From: CAIUGU01 sp963819685
GTDB lineage: Bacteria > Pseudomonadota > Gammaproteobacteria > Steroidobacterales > Steroidobacteraceae
Direction of reading: 5' to 3'
Length of the DNA: 64,000 bases
NCBI GenBank assembly: GCA_963819685.1
Contig: CAWFXI010000004.1
Span: 107,553-171,552, forward strand
Both the position numbers and the translations under genes were made by a program. The notes under the pieces are model-generated. The model saw only the letters and a list, made by a program, of their open reading frames with translations, did not search any database and was not told where the DNA came from. Shown here piece by piece: positions 53,855 through 62,257 of this stretch. Positions within the stretch are counted from its first letter, which is position 1. Each line of letters begins with the position of its first letter.

Positions 53855-54000
53855 AAGGAGAATGAGTGACTAGACGCATGGGACACGAGCGATGCTTGCT
53901 GGAAGGCGGGACGCTAAGCGCTGGGAACGACTAATTCCCTTCCAGTCCAGGAGGTTAGGAACGCGCTACGCCCTAACGTCATTGACGTCTCAAACGTCGC

Positions 54001-54585
54001 TCACTTGCCCTTGTTTTCCTTCGCCGGCATCGACTGTATGGCTTGCCCTGTTGCGTCCTTCGGGGGGGCAACCGCGGTTTTCTGGACGGCATTGGGATCC
54101 CCTAGCAACACAGGGATCGAGAATGTCCGGGCCTGGGTCGTGCCTGCCAGCTGGGTCGTAACCGCCACGCTGACGTAATAGACCCCGACCTGGTCGGCCA
54201 GCACCGTGATCTTGTGAGAATTGACCTGCCCTGCCTTGATATTGGCCAATACCGGCAGTGCCTCATTGGAGACCGTCAGGCCTGGCATGCCACCTATCTG
54301 GATGGACATGCTGTCCGCTTCGGCCGTGGCTACCAGGGAGATCTCGATGTCGAACGGCGTCCCGACTACCGGCTTCGCCAGGACTTCATACCGCAAATCT
54401 ACGGCAGCACCTGTCTTGGCGGTGCTGACCGCCCTCGCCATCTTGGCCACGGGATCTGCCTTACCCAAAACTGTCTCTGCCGTAGGCGCAGCAGGTGCTG
54501 CAGGCGTCGGAGCGGCTTCTTCGGAGCCGCATCCCACGAGCATCGCGGCACCGAGAACGACCAACAGTCCAGTTGTAGTCTTCAT
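54001..54585 (-). CDS. Small lipoprotein of unknown function
   Basis: A 194-residue predicted lipoprotein. The ATG at 54585 has AGGAG nine bases upstream. The signal ends in MLVGCGSEE (lipobox LVGC), with an Ala/Pro/Thr linker after it. The mature part (about residues 65-165) alternates beta strands (VDLRYEVLAKPVVGTPFDIE, SMSIQIGGMPGLTV, HKITVLADQVGVYYVSVAV) like an Ig-type or carbohydrate-binding sandwich. The tail is Lys/Pro-rich. No function can be assigned. It follows the metallopeptidase-like gene by 27 bases, so the two are likely cotranscribed. Confidence 0.75.
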   Translation of the reverse strand: MKTTTGLLVVLGAAMLVGCGSEEAAPTPAAPAAPTAETVLGKADPVAKMARAVSTAKTGAAVDLRYEVLAKPVVGTPFDIEISLVATAEADSMSIQIGGMPGLTVSNEALPVLANIKAGQVNSHKITVLADQVGVYYVSVAVTTQLAGTTQARTFSIPVLLGDPNAVQKTAVAPPKDATGQAIQSMPAKENKGK

Positions 54586-54612
54586 CTTTTCCAATCTCCT
54601 CCTGAACCTTCG

Positions 54613-56326
54613 CTATCCCGCCACCGAAACGGTCATGCAGGTAGGCCCGATCCCGGTAGCAGGATCCTGATCGATGTGATTGTAGTCGTAGACTTCAATA
54701 ACGTAAGTGCCTGCCTGTACCGTGACAGGAAGAACTTCCTGATTCCCGACACAGTTCACCCAACGCCACAATGCTGCCGCGACTCCAGACAAGGATGTCC
54801 GGATCCGCGGCCGCGCCTGGGCCACTACTCGTTACGGTCGCGGTCACCGTGATCGACCGGGCACTGTTCGTCTGAAACACCAGAAATCGCCGGTTCGAAA
54901 TCATGTTGTATTCGCCGCCGTATGCAGCGCTTCCGCAGATCGATATCGGCGGTCCAGACGCGATCGTCGTGTAGATCGGCACGACATTAGGACCGCCCGC
55001 AAAAACTGTCTCCGTACTGCCAAAATCGTCAGCGATGGCGGAAATACCCTGATCAGCGAGCAATGCGTTGATGCCAGTGGCTGCTGACGGAATATTGGCC
55101 TTGAGGGCCCGGGCGAACGGGAAAATGCTGGTCAATGCATCGGTACCGGACTGAGCGCTCACCATCACGTTATAGATGGGACCAAATCCTAGTGCGACAG
55201 TGTCGGCCGGTTCATTGGCGGCATCGAAAATGTCCCAGAGAAAATGGAACGTGGAGAATTCGGAAAACCAGCCCGGACTCGGGATCGTACCCATCTCCAG
55301 ATTGAATCCGGAATCGAGATTCGCACCGGAATAGGAATCACGGTAGACGGGATCATTGAGGGCCATCGCGCCGAAAGCATCTCCCCAGCCCTCGCCAAAG
55401 GCGACCCGCAGATCAAGCTTGTTCTGCAGACTGTGTTCACCGCCGATACTGTCGGACCGCGAGAACTGGCCTTCGAAATAATGTCCTGCCTCATGAGCGA
55501 TCACATGCTGGTCGAACTCGTCTGTGTCACCACCTGTAAAGCTGCCGAGAATGTAGATGCCGGTGCGCCCTGGAGTGGGCGTTGTACATTGATCCGTTTC
55601 GTTGGGGGCAAATACCACATACAGCGAAGTGACGATATCGCCTGTATCGGGACAAAGCGTCTGTGATGCGCGGTTCTGAGTACTCCAATACAAGTCGAGC
55701 GCAGGAAATGCGGTATCACCCTTCGCGGACAGAATCAGGCTCTTGACTTGATACAGGGTATCGAGAATCGCAAATGGCGCTGCAGCACGTGTGCCCGTGT
55801 AACTGGTCGTTCCCCACCCCGAAGTCGCTCGCAGATTGCGCGTCGAACTTGCGTTCCCGGAACTGGCAGCCGTACCGTCCAGCGTATATAAAGCGTCGGC
55901 GCCCGTATTGTTGAGCACCCGGAAATTCCACGTAGGCGCCGTTCCGGTCTTCAGCATCTGCGCCTTGGCGCGAATCAGAACGTTTGTATTGCCCGGCACC
56001 TGCAGCGAATAATCCCCGGCCGCGTCAGTAGTCGTTGATGCGACAATGGTTTCGCCTCCCACCACATTGCCCGGCTGCACGGCCTCAACGACGACGTTGC
56101 GCGCAGGCGATTCGATGATTCCCGCGAAATCGAGGCCGGTGCCCACCGTGGGCTTGAACGGCACACGGTCGAAGGTGATCTTGCCGCTGATCGTAACGGT
56201 CGCTGACGACCCGCCGCCGCTGTCGCCGCCTCCCCCTCCGCCACCACAGGCGGCGATCAGGATCGAGCCCAGCAGCGGCAAAGCCATGCGCAGCATGCTG
56301 GCACCCAAAGGACGTCTCGTCGCCAT
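54613..56326 (-). CDS. Predicted zinc-metallopeptidase-like lipoprotein (one frame break)
   Basis: A lipoprotein signal ending LIAACGGGGGGG (Cys near residue 27, then a poly-Gly spacer) leads into a carboxypeptidase-regulatory-like beta domain (about 45-130: ITFDRVPFKPTVG, AAGDYSLQVPG). The central catalytic-type domain has HVIAHEAGHYFEGQF, an HExxH zinc site, and VAFGEGWGDAFGAMAL about 40 residues later, offering a Glu as third ligand as in gluzincins. The C-terminal part looks like a pre-peptidase or Ig domain; removing one base near 54754 joins IVALGE to CVGNQEVLPVTVQAG and ends TCMTVSVAG. The corrected length is 570 residues. It is the penultimate gene of the exosortase-side cluster, so surface-protein processing is possible. 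Confidence 0.72.
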
Positions 56327-56530
56327 ACGTGGGATACGATCCTCTGCCGATCACTGTGAATAGGGGCTGAATCCCGGGGCTCATCGGCGCCGAGAAACTA
56401 GCACAGCAGAGGATTGGTGGCGACCGACCGGTGTGTCGATCGTCTTGAATCAGCGACAGGGTAGTCGCTTGCACGGGATGGGCCGGCAGAACCCGCGGTG
56501 GATTCCGCCGTCCCGGAGGAACGTCAACGC

Positions 56531-58930
56531 TTAGCCAGCTCGTTTGGCCTCTTCAAGCGCCTTGCGGGCCTCGTCAATGCCGGCAAAAGGCCGATTTGCC
56601 GCGACTGCGGCTTCCAGATTGCCCCGGGCAGCAACCACGTCACCGGCCTTCAGCTGCGCCATGCCGAGGTTGTATCGCATGACCGGCGAGTCGGGCGCCT
56701 TATCGACCGCCTGTTGCAGCAGGGGCAACGCCTCCTGGTACTCGCCACGCTTGTAGCGGACCCAGCCGCGGGTATTCACATAGGAAGCGTCGGTTGACGT
56801 TGACAGCTGGTCGGCCAGTTGCTGCGCCTTGTCAAGGCTGGCGGCATCTGTCCGGTAGCTCACGAGCAACATTGCCAGATTGTTGGCGACAGGGGCTGAG
56901 GCCGGGTTACGCGACAACAGGTCCTCGTAGACCTTGATGGCCTGCTCAGCCTTTCCCGTCCTTTCATAGAGCGCTGCCAGGTCGGTCGCCAACGACGGTG
57001 CGCCCTTCGTCTTCTCGACCCCGTCCACAAGGGCGGCGGTCGCTCCAGCCGTATCCCCGGCACCAAGTCTGGCCAGCGCCAGACCGCGGTACGGGATCCA
57101 CCACTGCGGTGCCTTGGCGATCGCATCGGTGAACGCAACCTGCGCTTCGTCGTATTTCTTCTGGGCCACCAGCAGTTCACCCTTCAGATTCCTGGCAACA
57201 ACGTTTTCGGGATGCGATTTGATCACCGAATCCAGCCGCGCCATCGCCTTTGCAGTCTGGTTGCGGCCAAGATCCAGCCGTACCAGTGCCGCGAGTGGTT
57301 CACCTCCATCAGGCTGCAGTTCCAGTGCGCGCTCGTACGCTGCCGTTGCCGCCTCGAGCTTCCGCTCGGCCTCATTTACCATTCCGGCCAGATAGAATCC
57401 CAACGCCAGATCAGGGTGAGTGCGCTGCAGACTTTCTGCGGTGCCACGAGCGGCCACCAGATCCTTCTGGGCAGCCTGCACTCTGAACAGGAATTCGAGC
57501 GCCTGAACATTGTCCGGCGCCTCTTCCACCAGCTTCTCCAGCAAAGGCTTGGCCTGATCGAGTCTGCCGGTCTGGATCATGAGCGACGCGAGATCCAGGC
57601 GGGTCGCCGCATCCTGTGGATTCGCCTCACTCGCTGACCGTAAGGCTTCCTCTGCCAGCGCCACTTCGTTCTTCTGCAGGTGGGCCTTTGCAAGGGCACG
57701 CATCACCGGCACTGCAGCCGGCTGGTCACGCAGCACGGCCCGCAGATCTGCGATAGCACTGTCTGCATCATTGCGCGCGAGGGCGAGATTGGCGCGCAGG
57801 ATCAGAGCATCATTGTCACGCGGGTTCTCCTTGAGGACCTCTGCCACCAGCTTCTCCGCGCCCGGCGCGTCATTCTTCTGCGCCAGCATCGCGGCAATCC
57901 GGTTGCGTGCCGTCAACCCGGCTGGCTTGACGCCCGCATGAGCGATGATCTCCTTGTAGGTTGCATCGGCCCGATCAACATTGCCCCTGCGTTCATAGAA
58001 TCGGCCGAGCGCAAGCTTCAGTTCGTCGTTGCTGGCGTCATCCTTGACAAACGTCAGCAGCTGCTGCTCCGCATCGGCGGCACCCCGTTGCGAGCCGATG
58101 AAGTCCACTAACGCCAGCTTCGCGTCCAGATTGTCCGGCATCGCCTTGAGGCCGCTGCGCATGGCCTGCTCGGCAGCGTCGGCATTCCCCGTCACCAGAT
58201 AGAAACGTGCGAGTCGCTGCCAGTTCGCGACCACTGCCGGCTGCAGCTCCACTGTCTTGCGCAGCTGCTCCTCCGCAGCCACGAGGTTCTTCTGCTGATA
58301 TTCAAGATCCGCAAGGATTACGCGCAGATCAACATTCAACGGCAATTGCGCCACGCCCGTGTGCAGGACATCGATCGCACGATCGAGCTGTCCGTTCTGG
58401 CGATAAAGCGAGGCCAGGAGAGCAATCACGTACTCATCGGCTGGCGCAGCCTTGAAGGCTGCTTCGGCATCCGCGAGAGCGCCGGTCTTGTCACCCAGTT
58501 GCCCCTTCGCTGCCCCTCGAACCGTGAGCAGCTGGGGATTGTCGGGCGTCACGGCCAAACCAGTCTCGACCAGTTCCAGCGCCCTGTCCGGCAGTCCTCC
58601 GAACAGAAAGATCCGCCCCAGCGCGGCACGGGCTTCCGCCAGATTGGGATCCGAATCGATCGCTGCCTGATAGTGTCCGACGGCGTCACGCGGATTGCCC
58701 TGCTTCTCGGCGATCCGTCCGGCCATGAACCGCGCCTGCGCATTCTTGGGGTCGATTTGCAGCACATTGCTGAATTCGACGCGGGCCTTGTCGAAATTGC
58801 CTTCAGCAAAGAACTGCTGCCCGCGCTCCTGGTAACGGGCAAGCCGGTCTTCTGCACCACTGCACCCTGTCGCCAGCAAGGCTGCCGACAGCAACAGAGT
58901 GGCCGCCGTCGTCACGCGAATGTTAATCAC
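56531..58930 (-). CDS. prsT: PEP-CTERM/exosortase system TPR-repeat lipoprotein (PrsT type)
   Basis: A 799-residue lipoprotein (lipobox ALLATGCSG) made almost wholly of about twenty tetratricopeptide repeats; the first is ARYQERGQQFFAEGNFDKAR, and units such as AVGHYQAAIDSDPNLAEARA follow. Size, lipobox, repeat number and position next to exosortase and polysaccharide genes fit the PrsT family that accompanies exosortase loci. It probably acts as a periplasmic scaffold for polysaccharide assembly or export. The GTG at 58930 is preferred over the adjacent TTG because of AGGAG seven bases upstream. The gap of 204 bases to the metallopeptidase-like gene holds no gene I can see. Confidence 0.88.
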   Translation of the reverse strand: MINIRVTTAATLLLSAALLATGCSGAEDRLARYQERGQQFFAEGNFDKARVEFSNVLQIDPKNAQARFMAGRIAEKQGNPRDAVGHYQAAIDSDPNLAEARAALGRIFLFGGLPDRALELVETGLAVTPDNPQLLTVRGAAKGQLGDKTGALADAEAAFKAAPADEYVIALLASLYRQNGQLDRAIDVLHTGVAQLPLNVDLRVILADLEYQQKNLVAAEEQLRKTVELQPAVVANWQRLARFYLVTGNADAAEQAMRSGLKAMPDNLDAKLALVDFIGSQRGAADAEQQLLTFVKDDASNDELKLALGRFYERRGNVDRADATYKEIIAHAGVKPAGLTARNRIAAMLAQKNDAPGAEKLVAEVLKENPRDNDALILRANLALARNDADSAIADLRAVLRDQPAAVPVMRALAKAHLQKNEVALAEEALRSASEANPQDAATRLDLASLMIQTGRLDQAKPLLEKLVEEAPDNVQALEFLFRVQAAQKDLVAARGTAESLQRTHPDLALGFYLAGMVNEAERKLEAATAAYERALELQPDGGEPLAALVRLDLGRNQTAKAMARLDSVIKSHPENVVARNLKGELLVAQKKYDEAQVAFTDAIAKAPQWWIPYRGLALARLGAGDTAGATAALVDGVEKTKGAPSLATDLAALYERTGKAEQAIKVYEDLLSRNPASAPVANNLAMLLVSYRTDAASLDKAQQLADQLSTSTDASYVNTRGWVRYKRGEYQEALPLLQQAVDKAPDSPVMRYNLGMAQLKAGDVVAARGNLEAAVAANRPFAGIDEARKALEEAKRAG

Positions 58931-59007
58931 CAATGCACTCCTGGTACGGGCTGGAATCCCCCTGTCAGAATAGGTCGACTATGCGACGAGCGTATGACAG
59001 ACGCGAT

Positions 59008-60648
59008 TCAGGTCCCGCCCACAAGTCCTCTGGTTGCGATGATCACGAGGGTTGCCAATACCGTCCAGCAAAAAGGGTGCCGGCACGACGAGAGTCGGCT
59101 GACGATCAGCTCGCTGCCATAGAAAAGCACAATCGCATAGCTCGCGAACTGAGCAGTCGCGCCGGCTCGAATGTCGATGCTGTCAAACGTGGCCAGCGAC
59201 AGCAATCCGAATACCATCAGATAGTCGGTCGGCGTTGCAGCAAACTTCGGGCCCGCAAGAAAACGGATGACAATGGCAATTGCAATGGCGAGACAGGCCA
59301 TCCCCAGGTTCATCACCTGGCCGACAAGCGGTACTGAATCGCCGGTGGCATTGACAAACAGGTAGGCCGCAAAAGTCGCGGTGCAGTAAACGACAGCCCG
59401 CACCAGCAAAGAATCTGCGCTGCGATTTCGTGCCATCTCCACCGACATCAGGGCAACGAGCACGCCTGTCATTGCGCCGAAATCGCCCGGTATCGCCTTG
59501 ACCCACAGCGAGCTCGCCAACAAGAAGGCCGGAACGGCGATAGTAATGAACGCCAGGGGCAGCGCCCGCAGAGTCTCGCTCTTCAACCACCGTCGAACGA
59601 TGCCTGGCAGGACTGCCTTCCTTCCCGTCCCTTGACGTTGCACGGTCCACTGGCGATGTTCCGCAAGTGACATTCCCCCAAAGAGCATACCTGCCACTGC
59701 AACGTAGCCCGCAGTGACGACCAGGTCCGACTGGTAACGCAGCACGACTGCACCGACGATGAGCGTGGCGTGAATCGAATAAATGATGACTACTGTCTCG
59801 AAGTGGTTGAATCCGAGGTCGAGCAGGCGATGATGAGCGTGATTGCGCGTCGCCCGGAACCAGTTCATCCGGCCCTGGATGCGCTGGAACAGCACAATCA
59901 GAATGTCGGCAAGGGGTAGCCCCAGCAACAGCAGTGGCAGCGCCGCGCTGACCGCGGTATGCGCCACTTGCGTCAGATAGACTGCTAGAAAGCCGAGCGT
60001 GAATCCCAGTACCTGGCTGCCCGTATCGCCCATGAAAACGCGCGCCGGGTGAGTGTTGTAGCGCAGAAATCCGAAGGTTCCCCCGATGGTCGCCAGCGCG
60101 ATCCCCACAACAAGGGTGTTGTCAGCAAGGTATCCAAGGAACGCCATCGCCAGCAGGCTGAGCATGGACTCGCCGCCCGCCAGGCCATCCAGCCCGTCGG
60201 AGTGATTCATCGCGTTGATCACGCCGACGAGCGCAAACATTGTCAGTGGCTTGCCAAGCGCAGCGTCCAGGCTTTCGATCTCCAGGAACGGCAAGCGTGT
60301 GACGTAAAGATCGCCGTAGTAGACAACCACGCCAGCGGCCAGTATCTGTCCGGCGAATTTCTTCCAGTGGTCAATCTGGCGGGCGTCGTCCCAGAGCCCG
60401 AAGCAGAAGAGTGCAAGACTGCCGATGACGAAGGACTGCAGCAGCGGATCGAGCTTGTACAGCAGGAGCAGCGGTATCAGACTGCCAATGGTGATGCCCC
60501 ATCCTCCCACCCGGGGGATCGGTGAGGAGTGAACCTTGCGCGAATCCGGCACATCCACCATCCCTAAGCGGGGCGCAAGCCGCCACGCAAGCGGGACAAT
60601 CAACATGCTCACCGCAGCAGCAAGCGTGAGCAGGATGAATGCGTTCAT
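59008..60648 (-). CDS. WecA/MraY-family polyprenyl-phosphate sugar-1-phosphate transferase with C-terminal membrane extension
   Basis: An integral membrane enzyme that would load the first sugar phosphate onto undecaprenyl phosphate for exopolysaccharide synthesis. The 546-residue protein has PDSRKVHSSPIPRVGG, LFCFGLWDDARQIDHWKK (the Asp-Asp pair), NAMNHSDGLDGLAGGE, ARVFMGDTGSQVLGFTLG and RATRNHAHHRLLDLGFNH, the diagnostic MraY/WecA loops. After about residue 340 there is an extra 200-residue region with six or so further membrane segments and no recognised domain. It starts 23 bases after the EpsI stop and is followed by prsT. Confidence 0.92.
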   Translation of the reverse strand: MNAFILLTLAAAVSMLIVPLAWRLAPRLGMVDVPDSRKVHSSPIPRVGGWGITIGSLIPLLLLYKLDPLLQSFVIGSLALFCFGLWDDARQIDHWKKFAGQILAAGVVVYYGDLYVTRLPFLEIESLDAALGKPLTMFALVGVINAMNHSDGLDGLAGGESMLSLLAMAFLGYLADNTLVVGIALATIGGTFGFLRYNTHPARVFMGDTGSQVLGFTLGFLAVYLTQVAHTAVSAALPLLLLGLPLADILIVLFQRIQGRMNWFRATRNHAHHRLLDLGFNHFETVVIIYSIHATLIVGAVVLRYQSDLVVTAGYVAVAGMLFGGMSLAEHRQWTVQRQGTGRKAVLPGIVRRWLKSETLRALPLAFITIAVPAFLLASSLWVKAIPGDFGAMTGVLVALMSVEMARNRSADSLLVRAVVYCTATFAAYLFVNATGDSVPLVGQVMNLGMACLAIAIAIVIRFLAGPKFAATPTDYLMVFGLLSLATFDSIDIRAGATAQFASYAIVLFYGSELIVSRLSSCRHPFCWTVLATLVIIATRGLVGGT

Positions 60649-60670
60649 CGGTGGCTGGATGATCCGCTGT

Positions 60671-61372
60671 TCAATCCGGTACGTATCTGGCGAGGTCGGC
60701 AACGGCCCGACTGGCGAACTGTGCCAGTCGCGAATCCGCCGCGACGATGTCCTCGCCTTCCGGCAGCGGCGTGATGATTCTCACCAAGGCGCCGTCCGAG
60801 CGCTTGCGGGTCAGGGAATCCCAGAATATGAACCACTTGACCAGGTACTCGTTCGTGATGGTGCGGCCGCGCTGCTGGAACCAGTAGTAGACCAGCTGAC
60901 GCGAGCGTCCTTTCTGGATGACCACGCGATTGACCTGCAAGGGCGCCTCACCGACTCTGGCGCCCTCTACGGCATGCCGGTCCATTTCGACAATGCGCCA
61001 CCCATCACCTGGCAAGCATGACGAAGGCGAATGCGCCGAAACTCCCGTGCGCTGCGAAGCGTAGTAGGCGGAATAGAAGTTCACGTTTGTACCGCCCGGC
61101 CCGCGGTAATCGGCAATGACGTAGTCATCCAGCTGCAGAACGTCAAGGTAGATCTTGTCAATCCGGTCGCGCTTTCCCTGCCAGTCCCCGATCTGCATCG
61201 GGAACCCGACGAACTCCGAGCGGGCCGGCCTGATTTCAGCGCGCTGAGGGATCGCCATCGCGGGGTAGACTGCGGCGAGCAGCAGGATGAGCGCAGCAAT
61301 CGGACGCGCTACCGACCTTGCGTTGTTGCATCGACAGACCCGCGGGGCGCGACCCGGGAAGATCGATGACAA
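60671..61372 (-). CDS. EpsI-type domain, probably the C-terminal half of the exosortase
   Basis: A membrane helix (IAALILLLAAVYPAMAIP) leads into the EpsI/DUF3485 domain: FPMQIGDWQGKRDRIDKIYL, LQLDDYVIADYRG, VNFYSAYYASQR, SPSSCLPGDGWRI and LVYYWFQQRGRTITNEYLVK are all typical. No ribosome binding site or convincing start precedes it. Removing one base near 61310 places it in frame with the exosortase core, giving a single 527-residue exosortase-EpsI protein of a known architecture. EpsI is required together with the exosortase for exopolysaccharide production in Methylobacillus. Confidence 0.85.
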   Translation of the reverse strand: MSSIFPGRAPRVCRCNNARSVARPIAALILLLAAVYPAMAIPQRAEIRPARSEFVGFPMQIGDWQGKRDRIDKIYLDVLQLDDYVIADYRGPGGTNVNFYSAYYASQRTGVSAHSPSSCLPGDGWRIVEMDRHAVEGARVGEAPLQVNRVVIQKGRSRQLVYYWFQQRGRTITNEYLVKWFIFWDSLTRKRSDGALVRIITPLPEGEDIVAADSRLAQFASRAVADLARYVPD

Positions 61373-62257
61373 AGACCTCCCTGAAAGGTCGCCGGTCGCC
61401 GCTCAAGCGAACGAACGCCCACGTTTCCGCAATCAGCAGCGCCCATGCAGGCCATGAAGATGATCCACCCCTCGAAGAAATGCAGGAACCCTTCTGCCTG
61501 TTCGGTTCCATAAGCGTCGACCAGCACGCCAATCACTCCAATACGAAAGCTGTTCATCAGAATCGTGATCGGGACGGTCGACAGCACGATCAGCCACCGT
61601 ATCCAGGCATGCACCTTCAGAAAGCAGGCCATCATGAAACCCAGCGTCAGCAGCGGGAACAGATAGTTGAGTCCGCTGCAGGCCTCTACCACCTGCAGTT
61701 TGTAGCTGCCGAGGTCGATCACGTTGCCCTGGAGAAAGACGCTTATTCCAAATGCACGGATGACCGAAACGCCGAGTTCCGACGAGATCAGCTGCAGCTT
61801 CGCTGACAGATTGTTGTACAGGAATGCGGGAAGCGGGTTCATCAGGAACAGCAGTGCCACCGGTCCCGAAAGCAGTCTGAAAGCGTTCCAGCCCAGCAGG
61901 GCGAGCATGAAACCGGCGATCACCACCACCATTGCATAGGCATTGATGGCAGTAATGGCTGCCAGCGTGCCCAGAAAGTAGATTGCCAGCCCCACCAGCA
62001 CGACGGCCACACCTGTCCACGATCCCCGCAAGGCATGCTGATTGATCTCGGGCCAGCGTTGCCAGACCAGAAACCCGCGATACCAGCGGGATCAGGAATC
62101 CATGACTGTATTCTTCCCGCTGCCAGTTGGCATACAGATACTCGAAGGTCCCCTGAAACACGAAAACCACGAGTAGCCCTGCGGCAACTACTGCCGCCAT
62201 CTGCAGCTTCGTAAAGGCGAATGCCTCGACAGCTGTCACTTCCACAGCGGCCTTCAT
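61309..62257 (-). CDS. Exosortase core (two internal frame breaks)
   Basis: Exosortases are multi-pass membrane cysteine proteases, thought to cut PEP-CTERM-type sorting signals. The ATG at 62257 overlaps the upstream gene's stop as ATGA. The N-terminus has membrane helices and YANWQREEYSHGFLIPLVS; removing one base near 62077 gives GFLVWQRWPEI. The catalytic Cys is in LQVVEACSGLNYLFPLLTLG, the Arg in ITILMNSFRIGVIGV and the His in GFLHFFEGWIIFMAC, so all three active-site residues are present. Another extra base near 61440 separates GWIIFMACMG from LLIAETWAFVRLSGDRRPF. The exosortase type cannot be fixed; the EpsI fusion and PrsT neighbour suggest the PEP-CTERM group. No PEP-CTERM substrate gene was found in the window. 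Confidence 0.9.
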
